In this document: positions 35,251-47,559 of the stretch, piece after piece
Layout of the letters: each line of letters opens with the position of its first letter
Position numbering within the stretch: position 1 is the first letter of the stretch
Source: Amphiura filiformis
Taxonomy: Eukaryota > Echinodermata > Ophiuroidea > Amphilepidida > Amphiuridae
Length of the DNA stretch: 64,000 nucleotides
Assembly (NCBI RefSeq): GCF_039555335.1
Contig: NC_092642.1
Span: 61,917,776-61,981,775 of the forward strand
Direction: 5' to 3'
The notes under the pieces: model-generated
Told to the model about the DNA's origin: nothing
The model's database searches: none
Seen by the model: the letters and a program-made list of their open reading frames with translations, nothing else
Made by a program: the position numbers and the translations under genes

Positions 35251-35580
35251 AACCACTTTTTGGGGTACCCCAGTATATACCAGGACCTCAAGCGATACCG
35301 GGATATGTACACATTTTGATTTTAAATAACACGCTCTAAAAAGGCTTGGAAAAGCAGTACAGAAACGTTGAAATGATATGAAACATTTCCTTTTCGCTAC
35401 GCTCACATTATTTAGACTATCATGTAGGCCTATAAAAGGCGCGAGGAGCTGGGAGGCAAAGATTTGTGGAAGGCCAAGGGGCGGCAAGCAATTTTGGCAG
35501 GCCGAAGTGGAGTAAGCAATTTTTGGCAGGCCGTTTGGACCCCCCGGCTGATAATAATATTAATTATTATTGCACAGCCC
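35251..35580. mobile_element. Harbinger-like MITE, diverged copy
   Basis: Contains CTCTAAAAAGGCTTGGAAAA, CGCTACGCTCAC and GGCAAGCAATTTTGGCAGGC and ends ATTATTGCACAGCCC, as in the family at 17822-18192. The left terminus is not clear. Confidence 0.55.
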
Positions 35581-35599
35581 AGAGAGGAAGTTTCTGTGA

Positions 35600-35780
35600 A
35601 TAAATTGTACCTTTTGGCACCCCCTGCATAAACTAAACTTGGCCTTTCTCAGTTTATTTTATTATTCTGCAGCTCAGCTTAGAGTCAGCTTGGGGTCAAC
35701 GTAAACACTGCCGTATGCGGAATGCTATATACTAATATTATAATATTCTTTATCCGTGCTTTTAAAAATAGATATAAAAA
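35600..35780 (+). promoter_or_regulatory. Proximal upstream region of P450 copy B
   Basis: Matches copies A and C (TTGGCACCCCCTGCATAAACT, CCTTTCTCAGTTTATT, ATCCGTGCTTTTAAAA). CATAAA stands where copy C has TATAAA. Half-sites GAGTCA (35682) and GGGTCA (35693) are 5 bp apart, against 2 bp in A and C. Confidence 0.4.
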
Positions 35781-38700
35781 ATGATGGCTGTTGGTATAGC
35801 TTCCCTCGACATTCAGACTGCACTGTTTTGTCTAGCTGCATTCCTTATCGTCTCTTGGTGGCTTCGAAGACCCAAGCATTTGCCACCAGGACCATGGGGT
35901 TGGCCACTGGTCGGAAATCTACCAAATCTTGTGATATCTATCTGGCGTACTGGACTGTCAAACCATGAGTTACTCGCGAAGTTATCTCGTAAGTACGGCT
36001 CAGTCTTCAGCATGTACTTGGTTGGAAAATTGGTGGTTGTTCTGGACAAGCATGATGCGGTGAAAGAGGCTTTCAACAAACCGGACTTGAGTGACAGACC
36101 CAAAGTAGCTCTTTATAAGGAGGTGGGATTGGGAGATGGTGAGATATATCAGATAGAGATATTTTGATATGTCAGTTTGCTCGAGCCCCAAACACATCAT
36201 TTAATTAAATCATAATTTCTCGGGTTTGCATCGTTTATTTCCGATCCTCGCATATATTAATTTGTGTCTCACATTGTCTTACGCCCTGCTAGGGTGAAGC
36301 ATATAGGCCGCCTCCTTCTTCAATATTAAATAAAACTCGTGAACACTTGATATTTAAAGCATACATGACTTATTTTGTGACGAAACGCCTGAGATATGGC
36401 AAACTATTCTCTGGTTTATAGGCCAAAAATCTTCTTCCAAGTGGAACAATTTGAGACCAATTTGATTTTTTAATCCCGATACCAAAATTTTGCATTTCGT
36501 CAGCCTACTACGATTTTTTTTTATCTTTTGACATAGTATGTCAGGCAAAATGCCTTTTATTCACATTAAATACACTATAAATATTATAACAACAAAAGTT
36601 ATTGCACTGCACATAATCCATATATAATAGTAGATGTTATGAAACAAATTTACATACATGTATATAATAAGAAAATCAAAGAAATAATTTAAGCAAAATG
36701 ACAGAGCCAAGAACAGACACGGAAGTCATCCAAGTAACTGTTCATCTGCGATCAACTAGCTAAAGTCATCGCAGACCAAACCTCTCATACGAAGTTCCTG
36801 CCTAAAGAGGAACAGAAGACAAGGATGATCCCCGTATCTGTATTTGCCAATGCACATTTTGCCAACACATACAGGGTGTAACAATAAAATTTATACAATT
36901 GCATTTTGACTTCGCAGGAAAAAACTAAAAGAGTTATGGCACAAATGTTATATGCAACACAATCAGTAATATCTTGGCTAAAAGAAGACGTTTAGTTGGT
37001 TTCTTTACTACCTTGGGTTCAAAAGTTATGTCCGATTAATTAAAACGTCCAGAAATTGGGCCACTTTTGCCATGTTTGCGCACATCAAGTTTGTACCGCG
37101 TAGATATGCTTATCGTGCATTAAGGGGTTGTTTGGAATGACAGGTGAGTCAGGGGTCAAAAACAAATTTTTTACCTTTTTGACCTCAGCACATGTGTATG
37201 TATGATCTGCCATACAAAAATTAAAAAACAATACCTCAAAGTATCATTTTTTAATGTTTTTGTCATAATCACGCTTTTCTACAAATTTCATCTGTTTGTA
37301 CCGGGGGCGTGTCTGTTGCCAGGTAGGCCTACATGACAGCATAGACACACGTTACAACCTTGAATAATAATACAGAATGACGTTATATTCTTCTTAACCT
37401 ATCTTAGAACTGCCTATTATTTCAATTGTTATACTGTTCTGGTTGGTTTATTGCATATACTGTATAGAAATTATGCAATATGACGTCGAGCATGACAGAG
37501 TCATCTTCATTCAAATAAAATTCAGGTACCCGTAAGGTACCACGGAGCAATTCGCACGATAATACAATAAAACAGATGAAAGGTATGAATGGTTGTGGAA
37601 TCGAATTGCAGACCTGTCCCTCTGTCACCTTAGAACTGCATCTCGTAGGCAATGGTAGGTAATAAACCAACCGGAACGATATAACAATTGAAATAACAGC
37701 ATGTCTTGGTCTCAATTCAAGATGTGCAATTTGGACACACCTACTCGTTGGCTGATTTATACTTCAACAGTTCCTCAAAGTGATATCAGAAAAGCCACTA
37801 TCTCATTGTTCATTGGCCCGCAGTATGCATGCTCGCCCCGGGGCACTCAACTTTAGAATTGATGGGTATATGTGCCTACATTTTGTACAAGCGTCGCGAA
37901 GTAGGCGCATATCAGTACAAAACGTTGGGGTTTTTTTTAAAAAAAAAGGGTCAATTATGTACAATCAAAATGAAAAAGGGGTCATTGGGTATAATATTTT
38001 GAAAACTGAAGGTGCCTGGTCATCGGGTATAGTCGGCTTCAAAAGAGGGGCATATATTGACAGGCACATACCGTCACCTCTAAAGTTGATGCCCCCGGTG
38101 CTCGCATTATATTTTGTTCATGGCTCGGCTTTTAAAACTCCCACACATCACAATAAGGCTATTGAAAAGTGTATAGAATAGCTAATGATAGACTGGTCCC
38201 TGCGATTAGTCGCGGACCCGAGCGACAATATAGTAAACACATCGAGTTTATAACACAAGTGACAGTAGTCGTGAATTATGGAGGGTTTCATTGAACTTCT
38301 ACCAGCAAAATATGGAATAATACTAACACAAGACACCAATCGAGATGATGATACCAGCCATAATGGAAGGCTTGTATTTGACCTTCTTATGAATCCAATT
38401 TCGTGGCGAGAAGTTAAAAGGTAATGTATATTTCAAGAAATTTGGGTTCAAAAATTCCGTATCAGCTCGTATCATCAATTCCGTAAATATGGCGTATAGA
38501 GGCACAACTTGACAATAAACTGAACTATTTAAACGTAAAGGACGCACTGGATACACATAAATTTGTGTTTCCTTGCTGGCGGAATAGTTGTAAAACTCTT
38601 TTTGTCAAAAAAGTTGGACAATTTATGAATTATGATTGGCAAAATAGCGAAAGGAAATAGACTTTTCCAACCATGTAAAACTACACTGGGTTGTTGACAT

Positions 38701-41700
38701 GGTCGACATACATTAAGACATACGCATGTTCCTAAAGTAGGAGGTAAGTACTATAATTAATTGTTTAAAGTGCTCAACATACCAGCAAAAAGTCATAGGG
38801 TCATCAGAGTACAGGGACTTTGTGAAATACTGGGTACAAAAATAAAGTGCGTGAGCCGATATGCAACATCAAATATAAAAGCCGATTTACATAATTTCCC
38901 ATGACCTTACAGAAGTGATCGTGCTCAAATATAAAACTATAGAGTTTGGTCCTTGATATGCACCATCAATTGTGTACTTGTGATCAATATTGCTAGGCAA
39001 ACAATCACAGCAAACATGCCAAAATCCTCCCATTTCTCCTCCATTTACACACATATAAACCCATCCCTTAAACATCAAAGAACTGACACAAAAGAATTAT
39101 AAGTCGTGTTTCTTCATATAATTAACATGAACTTAATGATGATATGATCTTTCTTTAAAATCTATAAATGAAGTTATGACATTTCTTTCAAATTATCTTA
39201 TAAATAAAGTAATTTCTCATATCCCTGAGATATCGTTGGTAAAACTGAGAACAGTTTTTGCATCCATAAGTACAAAACAATATGATTTTGAAATTAAGTT
39301 CAGCTTGGCTTATAGCTTCTTCTGGGGCGACCACTATTGCCAGCATTTCTGTTAACAAATTCCACATAGGCCTACTTCTCATAGTTATATATAATTGTAT
39401 GCCTTGATGGAAGACATGAGTTTGGATAATGAGCTATAAACAATCTTATGGTTTCTGCTTGACTCCATGTGCTACCGAATGTCACAATCATAAAAATACG
39501 CTCTTCCAACGTGAATTGGGGTTGAAGTGGTTGAGCTGCAGCCACGATTTCTAGTAAATGAGGTTGTTATGTCAGTGATTAGTTGTGACTTTATGTAATC
39601 ATTTCTACCACTTCGAATACCCCATTGTTTAAAACTACCTATCATAAGAGCATCGTCCATGGTTCCAACTCTATTCAGTCACTTTTGTAACAGTTTAGAC
39701 AAAAGTGGCCCAAGCGGTTTTAAGACTAGGTTACATAATTGGCCATATCTTCCCTTTTATACCGTCGTTTTAATTGAAACAAAGCTTAGCTGGTGGCTAA
39801 AGAAATTATCTTGATAGACATATAAATATCAAACCACAACATAGGCGGCATACTTATGTCATTCTATTTTCAAAATTGTACAAATTTTATTGTTACACCC
39901 TGTATAACATAATTGATATATTTTGACCGATCAATGGTAATGTCATTATGATAATTAAATAAAACATTTTCAACAGAAAGCCTAAAGTTTTTACCAAGCC
40001 TTTGTGTAATAACCCTGTTAGCAAATTCCCAAATAGGAGTGGTCTTATTACAATGAAAAAAGAAGTGCTCTGGATGATCAACAGCATTACAGGAATTGCA
40101 CAAATTGGTATCTTCTTTCCCCATTTTACATAATAAAACTTTTGTAGGATAAATGTTATGAATAATTTTCCAATTAAGTGAAATAAGTCTGGCCTCACTG
40201 GTACAACATGGTATTGAACCCCAAATCTTTTCCCAATCAAAATTATAATTGGGGAATCTTCTACACCAATAGTTCATACAAATTGGTGGAACATAAATCT
40301 TATCAACCATGGCATGTCTAAAAAACTTTGAAGAACAGGCTTCTATAGGGACTGCATTAAAGACAATTGATTCAGTCCTAATTTGGTATAGAATTGGTGC
40401 ATTCTTCCAATCATTCGGCAGAGCATTGCAAAGAGCGAAGTACTGAAAAAGAATGTTGCCAGTGCGTGGAATGCGGTGTCTAAAATACTCAAGTGAGTAG
40501 ATTGAACCATCATCATCAAAAAGATCTTTTATAAAAATAAAGCCAGCTTCAATCCAGTCTCTATAGAAAAGTGTTTTCTTGTTAACAGTTACAGCATCAT
40601 TGTTCCAAATGATTTGATTGTAGTAATCAGATATGTCAGCTTTATTTGAAGTACATTTAGTATTGAACCAGACTTTAAACATGTTGTTATAAAAAACAGA
40701 AAATTAAACACATTCATACCCAAACCAAACTTGTTGACATAGTAAAGTGGAATGTTCTTCCAGCAAGCAGGACTAGAATTGTTTAGTTTTTTGATCCAAG
40801 ACATCTTTAAAGCATTGAAAAACATCTCAACCTGAAATATGTTTATACCACCTCTTTCATAATCTGCAATAATGGTGTTCCGCTTCACCGCTTCCACTCT
40901 ATTCCAAATAAATTTAAAAAACATAGTGTTTAATTTCTTTACAACTCTCTCAGGAAGGTCTACAACTGGAGCAATGTATGAAAGTTGTGAAGCCAACAAT
41001 GTTTTCACGATCAAGTTTCTACCAACCATTGATAGGCCTCGCATCTTCCATGCACGGATTGAACACTCGATCTTATTCATTTTATCCTCCCAATTACAAG
41101 ACAAATGATTTATTGAGATACTTGGGAGAAATACACACCAAGGATTTTAACAGTGTTATTTGGCGCTAATTTCCAGTTAACATTTCCGATGCCGAAATTA
41201 TTATTTTTCAAGGACCCAATCCATACGGCATCACTTTTGGCATGATTTACTGAAAGACCAGATAATCTTGAAAAGTTATCAAATACATCCATAACCGTTT
41301 TAACACATTCAGGGTCTTTTACAAAAATGGTAGTATCATCTGCAAAAGTAGAGATGCGAATTTCTTTACGCTCATACTTCTACCCTGGATTTGCTTGGAT
41401 TGACGAATTTTACAAGCGAGCAACTCCACACTAAGGACGAAGATCAAAGGCGAAATCTGACAACCCTGACGTACGCCACAATTTACATCAAAGGAACTTG
41501 AGATGTGACCATTATTAATAATACAATTAGTGGTATTGGAAAAAATAACTGAAATCCATTTTCTGAACATTGAACCAAAATTCAATTTTCTGAGCGCATA
41601 AAATATAAAGTCACGTTCTATACTGTCGAATGCTTTTTAAAATCAATACACATCATAACACCAGGTAAATTATTATTATCAACATATCTTAAAACATCTT

Positions 41701-44700
41701 CAATAAGGCGGATATTTTCGTGTATACTTCTACCCTTAACAAAACCATTCTGATCAGTATTCACAACAGACTGAAGAATGTTTTTAATACGAGCAGCCAA
41801 TGCTTTAGTGGCTATCTTATAATCAATATTCAACAAAGCAATTGGACGCCAGTTATTAAGGGAGTCCCGGGGAAGCCCTTTACCTTTATGAATGAGGGAG
41901 ATTATGCCACGATTCTGACAGGTGGTAAGTGACCCAGAAAGATACGCATCATTAAGCACCGTAACAACAATGGGACCAATCTTTGGCCAAAAGTGCTGAT
42001 AGAACTCTACCGTGAGACCATCATAGCCAGGGCTTTTATTTTTTGCCATAGAATTGAGCGCACCTACACATTCTTCTGCTGTCAAGATACCCTCACAGCT
42101 TTCACTCTGTTCATTAGTCAGAGTAGGAAAAATTGTATCTCGAAAAAACTCATCCAATTCTATTTCAGACACATCAACTTTGCTTTTAAACAAATCAGAA
42201 AAATAGACAACCTCTTCATTTAAAATAACAGATTGATCAGTTGTCATCACACCATTACTACACTGAAGTTTGTTGATTGACTTCTTAGAAGCATTTTTTT
42301 TCTCCAAATTCAGAAAATATTTAATACATTTCTCACCTTCTTCAATCCATTTCTCTTTAGATCTTATTTGTAACCCTTTCATATAATGACTGTACATAAC
42401 TTCATACTCCAGTTTACAAGCATTATACTGCAATTTCAGGTTCTCATCATCCGTCTGATTGATGCAATTTTCATAAAGCTTTTGTAGTTTACATTCAATT
42501 TGCTTTAGCGCACTCATCCTCTGCTTTTGTGAGCCTTTTGCAAAATCAATTGTAAAACACCGGATTTTAGTTTTACATAAGTCCCAGAAATGTTTAGGGG
42601 ACAATACATCACCATAATCAACAACACATTCATCAATAAGTTTGTTAATGCCATGGTCGTAATCAGAATTTTGTAACCATGTGTTGTTCAGTTTCCAATA
42701 ACCATTACCTTTCACAATATCATTGTGACAAATAGTTAAAAATACAGCTAAATGGTCTGATCTAGGTGCAGATATGATATCAATTTTTCTCACTGTGTGC
42801 TCAATAGCATTAGGAATAAACCAATAGTCAAGTGTGCACTTAACTGGAGGAGATTTTTGTGCCCAGGTGAATCTTTTTTATCACCATTTCTTAGCCTCCA
42901 AATATCATTTAACTCATAATCATCCAACATTGTTTTAATAATATCAGAACAAGCACGATTTGGAATATTACCACCTATTTTGTCTAACAGTGGGTTCAGG
43001 ACAGTGTTGAAATCACCACCCAAAATTGTGTGACCCCCCTACACTGTATTTATCAATAATATTGCGCACATGCTCAAAGAATAATTTTCTATCTGGAATA
43101 TCATTAGGTGCATACACATTCCACAAATTGTAATTGACATCATTAATAGAAAGTTTTATACCAAGTATTCTACCTTCATTATCAGCATAGATTTTTTCAA
43201 CATCAGTTGGTAAATCAAATTTATTAGAAATACCAATCAAAATACCTTTACTATGATTTGTACCTGTACTACTATAAAAGGTACCATTGTATTCTTTTTC
43301 CCAGGTATCAATATCATTTTGACAGCAATAGACTTCCTACTACGATTGCTAAATGGTCAATTTTTGATAATTTTGAGAATAAATTAAAAAATATGGTTCA
43401 AGAATGTATTTAAACACATTTATTCACCAATCTTTTTACAATAACAAAATGAAAATAAGACAAAATGATTAAGGGAATAATCATAAGTAATTAGGTGATT
43501 ACGCTACTGGTGCATGCTTGATCTTCGTTAAATGATGGAATGCATTAAAATGCATCTTCGAACGGCAATTTTGGCCATAATATTGGCAGCCATCTTTATT
43601 TTAAAACATGCAAGTATTTCAAGACCAACGGAAGTGTACCCTCTTAAAAAACGATTTTGAATAGAAACTTGTCAAATTTGACAACGGAAACTTTTCAGAT
43701 GAATCGGATATTCTCATCAAAATTACAAGAAACTCATCAAGTTTGATCATGTGATTGCCTTGTCATTTATAAAATGAATAGGTTCTTGTTAAAAATGACC
43801 CAACTGATCAAATATGAGTAGTTTGTCTTGTCAAAAATGACCAGGAAATTAAATTTGGTATACCTGGCTCGAATCTTACAAAATTTGAATAGTTTTGTCT
43901 AATCTTGTCAAAATGAAATGGGTAATCTTGTCAAATAATGAGTTGGAGATTTTGTCAATTTGAATAGTTACTTGTTAGACTAATACGGAAACTATTCATT
44001 TTAATAAGATTGTCGGTTCAAAGTGATAGTAATTATACCTAATGAAAATGAACAATATATCTCATCAAATCGAATAGTTATGGGATCAAAAATAAATGAA
44101 TAGGGATTCTATTTAAGAAATGAATAGTACGAAATCATAGTGTGTTCATTACTTCCTTGAGACCAAATACAAACCAGTCATTTCAGGTACTAGTGTATGC
44201 CTATGCTATTTACATATTGATATCATAGATTTTAACTTAGAAACTCTACTTCTGGCGGCCATTTTGGACACCGTATTGGGAGCCATCTTAAATTTCTAAC
44301 CTGCAAATAATTCCAAACCGGAATGTACATGTCACCAGATGCATACTGCACACACCGGCATACATTTTCTTTGCTTTTTGTTCATTTTAATATCACATAT
44401 TATAATGGGGGTCATTTAAAACATTTTAATACCATTTATGGCAATTTTCTGCACCTCTAGCTACCTCTGGCATGCTGTGATTTTTCCTTTCGCTAATATT
44501 GTTATCTTTATTGTGTCAATAGGTTTAATACAAGCATCAGGGGAGCCGTGGAAGCACCAAAGACGTTTTACACTCACCACGTTACGTTCTTTTGGCGTTG
44601 GTAAAAGAAATTTCGAAGAAAATATTGCCGAAGAAGCGAAACACCTATCACACGAGGTCACCCTTTTAGAAGGGACATCATTTGATCCACAGTGTTATTT

Positions 44701-46048
44701 ATCCAATGCTACAGCTAATGTAATATGCTGTGTTGTTTTTGGTCAACGATTTGAGTACGACGATTCTACGTTCAGACTTCTGCTGCACAGTCTCCAAGAG
44801 GCCATCAAACTATCTGGATCGGCTGGATTGCAAGGATTTTTCCCTGTGGCCAAGTACTTTCAGCCAACTATTTATACATGTTTGAAGCAGAACTTAAACA
44901 CTGTCTTGGGATTTGTTGATAAAGCAATTGAGGAGCATCAACACGAATTTGATGCGGAAAATCTCAATGATTATATCGATGTTTATCTTAAAGAGATCCA
45001 AATGGCCAAACAATTGAATGTGGAATCCTTCATTGATCGTCATAATTTGGCAGCCGTCATTGTTGATCTTTTTGCAGCAGGGACAGATACCACTTCCACA
45101 ACATTGATTTGGGGAATACTCTTCATGATGGCCTATCCTGAAATACAGGAACGGGTTCAAAAAGAGCTCGATTCAGTTGTTGGTAGAAACCGCCTACCAA
45201 GACTTGCTGACAAGACTGAATTACCCTTCACGTGTGCAACCCTTCTTGAGATTCAGCGTGTTGGATCCATTGTCCCTTTAGGAATTATTCATTACAGTAG
45301 TAACGACACCACTCTAACAGGATACAATATCCCTAAAGGCAGCGTGGTTATATCAAATCTGTGGAGCGTTCATCATGACCCGGAAACATGGCCGAATCCA
45401 GACCAGTTCAACCCGGAAGGATTTCTGGACGAATATGGTGACGTCATGGATAGGGAGGAATTGACTCCATTTTCTATAGGTACAGGAATTATTTTGTCAA
45501 TCTTCATACTTTTTTTTTTCTTCATTTTTTTTAAAGTTTTAAGATGAGTTTTCTGCTAAATTTTAGGTTATTTCGGGTGGAAGCAGAATTTTTTGAATGA
45601 CCGTCATAATTTATGTAATAAATAATGTGCCTGTGATCAATAGTGTCAAATGCTTTTGACAACGTAAGAATATCACAAAAGTTGTTGACAGGTGTAAAAA
45701 TATCACAACAGTTGATTATTTTTCGACCCAGACTTATTTTATTAATAAATTCCAATATTGCCCATATAGGTAACTACATGTAAAATCTAAAGACAGAGCC
45801 AGCCTTACATCATTTTCTTGGTACGATGTATGTCTTAATTGGTCATTATTTCATTTCACACAGGTCGTCGGGTTTGTATTGGTGAGCATCTTGCCAAGAT
45901 GGAACTCTTCATCTTCTTTACGCATCTTCTTCATCAATTCACATTCAAGAAACCAGACGACTCACCACCACTTTCCTTTGAAGGAATCAACACTAGTGTC
46001 ATCTACTCACCTCAACCTTTCTTGACTCGTGCCTCAAGACGAGAATAA
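35781..46048 (+). CDS. Cytochrome P450 (CYP2-clan type) copy B
   Basis: Exons 35781-36138, 44523-45479 and 45864-46048 join in frame to 499 residues, usual for a microsomal P450. Introns are GT-AG and phase 1. The protein starts MMAVGIASLDIQ, then a membrane anchor, the LPPGPWGWPLVG hinge, WKHQR, AGTDTT in the I-helix, EIQR (ExxR) and the heme loop FSIGRRVCIG. One oddity: the PERF motif reads PEGF (AGA to GGA at about 45420), removing the Arg of the conserved Glu-Arg-Arg triad. This may impair folding or haem binding. The TAA stop lies inside AATAAA. Intron 1 (8.4 kb) is swollen by a LINE; without it, it is about 1.6 kb. Substrate unknown; expected site is the ER membrane with cytochrome P450 reductase as partner. 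Confidence 0.85.
36868..39907. mobile_element. TA-flanked mariner-like element, non-autonomous
   Basis: Inverted termini of about 30 bp (CAGGGTGTAACAATAAAATT...) at 36870 and ending at 39905, with TA on each side. The subterminal TTGGGCCACTTTTG is also inverted about 190-200 bp in from each end. It splits the coding sequence of the LINE around it, which resumes on both sides. No transposase or DDE/D motif recognised in its 3.0 kb. Confidence 0.8.
37830..38105. mobile_element. MITE with CCCGGGG ends nested in the mariner-like element
   Basis: Body 37837-38098 begins CCCGGGGCACTCAACTTTAG and ends with its inverse TAAAGTTGATGCCCCCGG. The flanks share TGCTCGC (37830-37836 and 38099-38105), possibly an 8-bp hAT-type duplication with one change. 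Terminal G/C runs resemble the element at 1839-2159. Confidence 0.65.
43640..44157. repeat. AT-rich degenerate repeat insertion in intron 1 of copy B
   Basis: Contains many short words of the type TTGTCAAA, GAATAGTT and TGATCAAA in irregular series. It is absent from the corresponding place in copy A (about 26150), so it is an insertion or local expansion specific to B. Confidence 0.5.
45600..45780 (-). pseudogene. RT relic in intron 2 of P450 copy B
   Basis: Minus-strand reading gives LSKAFDTIDHRHIIYYINYD, RT motif A. The nucleotide sequence (GATCAATAGTGTCAAATGCT on plus) matches intron 2 of copy A, showing a shared ancestral insertion. Confidence 0.65.
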
Positions 46049-46049
46049 A
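46044..46049 (+). promoter_or_regulatory. AATAAA overlapping the stop codon of copy B
   Basis: GAATAAAAG places the poly(A) hexamer across the TAA stop. The same arrangement occurs in copy C; copy A has AATAAG. If used, the 3' UTR would be only about 10-35 nt. Use is not shown. Confidence 0.35.
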
Positions 46050-46153
46050 AGACGACACAAAAAGGGACAATTCTACAACACTTCGCACCGAATAATACCA
46101 CGAATACGGGTAATACGTGTACAATAGACAGCAACGGTACAGCACAAGGCGCT

Positions 46154-47365
46154 ATGGCGGGTAATACGAACAATGAACAGGCCGCCGTGTTAAATTCAGA
46201 ACTCAAGGACATAATGTTACGCATGGAGTCAAATTTGACAAAGCGAATGGACGATTTTCAAAAAGAAATGAGTGACATGAATAAGAAAGTAGAAGAAAAC
46301 AAGAACGATATTACAGATTTGAAGACATCGGTGGAAAACAACGCAGATGAAGTACATGACATTGTGAATAATGTCATACCACAACTAAAAAAACACATGA
46401 AGAATTTGTTGCCAAGCTTGACAAGGAAAACAAGCTCAAGGAACTACACGACAGAAAAATGAATCTGCTGTTTTATGGTGTGCCGCAAAATCCCGGAGAG
46501 ACAGTGGAGGAGCTAGGAGATAAGATGAGGGATATCTTTCGTACAGACTTTGGTGTATCGGAAGAGCAGATTGATTACATATACTTTGTTGCGGTACATA
46601 GGATACCACGAAAGCATGGGGAAGGTGAAGATAACCGAAGTCATCAACCAGATCCTGTGATCATCCGATTCGGATCTATGTTCGACAGGGATGGGATCTT
46701 GCTTCAACAGCGAATCAGGCCCTTTTTTAAGGATAGGAAACCGGTTATGGCTTACACGGATCTTCCAAGAAGTATGAAGCAAGACCAGTAGCGTAGCCAG
46801 CAGGGGGCAGGGGGGCAGAGTGCCCCCCTGACAAAAAATGAAAGAAAAAAAAAGTGCCCCTCTGACAAAAAATGAAAGAGAAAATCAAGAGGGCAAAGGA
46901 AAAGAAAAAGGACAAGGAGCCCCTTTTCTAGCAAAATTCAGGGCCAAAATAGTGTAAAATACAAAATTTTTCCGCGCTACGCGCGCACATTGTAACAATA
47001 AAGCCTTTTTTAGCCGGATAATGGGCGAAAATAGTGTCAAATACCATTTTTTTCGCGCTACGCGCGCACATCATCCCAATACGGCCCTTTTCGGGAAGCT
47101 CGAAGACAGACAATCTCTATGTATTGTATGATGCAACTGTAATTTTTTTCGTCTGTGCCCCCAAAATTTTATTTTGCCCCCCCTGACCAAGAAAGCTGGC
47201 TACGCCCCTGAGCAAGACAGAGGTAAGCTGGTCCAACATGGAAAGACTTTACGACGAGAAGGGAATCTTACACGTATTCGAACCATCGGACTGGATGTGA
47301 TCCTGGAATTCAAGGACAAGGGAAACAGAAGAGGAGATTGGAAGAGATTTAACCCTAACAACTAA
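46154..47365 (+). pseudogene. LINE ORF1 (coiled coil and RRM-like), interrupted
   Basis: Starts MAGNTNNEQAAVLN. A coiled-coil-like stretch of heptads (about residues 15-80, MDDFQKEMSDMNKKVEENKN) follows, then a 1-nt slip in an A7 run near 46388 moves the frame. After it: MNLLFYGVPQNPGETVEELG, VHRIPRK, PVIIRFGSMFDRDGIL, VMAYTDLPRSMKQD, typical of the L1 ORF1 RNA-binding domain. A 425-bp MITE then interrupts; beyond it the protein continues in frame (RGKLVQHGKTLRREGNLTRI) to the stop at 47365. ORF1 proteins bind the LINE RNA as trimers; this copy is inactive. Confidence 0.8.
46778..47218. mobile_element. hAT MITE inserted in LINE ORF1, 8-bp TSD AGCAAGAC
   Basis: Body 46786-47210 has inverted ends CAGTAGCGTAGCCAGC and (complement of right) CAGGGGCGTAGCCAGC. 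Exact AGCAAGAC lies on both sides. Joining the flanks with one copy of the duplication restores the LINE frame. Interior G/C-rich with CGCGCTACGCGCGCAC repeated. Non-coding. Confidence 0.9.
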
Positions 47366-47559
47366 ATGAAGGAAACTTTCAAACTTAGGTTTTCAGCTTA
47401 ATATAAGACTTTTCTACAAGAGGCAGTTGAAACTCAGTCATGTGAATATAATGGTCTAAACTTGTGATCAATTTACTTCGTTTTGTTATACTCCTATGAT
47501 GTCTGCGATATGAATTATTGCCTTGATGTGCTTTTGGTTTCTTATTTTGATGTCATATT

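Larger units (their letters stand above)
36762..43335 (-). pseudogene. L1/Tx1-like ORF2 (endonuclease, RT), broken
   Basis: Reading down the minus strand: NLWNVYAPND, then GGDFNTVLNPLLD in the next frame, SAPRSDHLAVF, and the RT with KNKSPGYDGLTVEFYQHFWP, NWRPIALLNIDYKIATKALA, DQNGFVKGRSIHENIRL. The catalytic FADD is at about 41336-41347, and the C-terminal cluster LCNSCNAVDHPEHFFFHC at about 40050-40110. At 39906 the frame is cut by the inserted element and resumes beyond it (36868 downwards) as CVGKMCIGKYRYGDHPCLLF, ending at TAG near 36762. Several frameshifts (near 43020, 42790, 41630, 41390, 41105, 40680) show it is inactive. Confidence 0.85.
36504..43347 (-). mobile_element. L1/Tx1-like LINE in intron 1 of P450 copy B
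   Basis: Minus-strand element, body 36516-43335, bounded by the exact 12-bp direct repeat CCTACTACGATT (36504-36515 and 43336-43347). A T-run on plus (the poly(A) tail) directly follows the left repeat. The 5' end is truncated inside the endonuclease. The 3' coding region is interrupted by a TA-flanked DNA element (36868-39907). Confidence 0.9.

Noticed and set aside
36870-39905. Open frames inside the TA-flanked element as a transposase
   Set aside because: None shows a DDE/D pattern, helix-turn-helix or adequate length.
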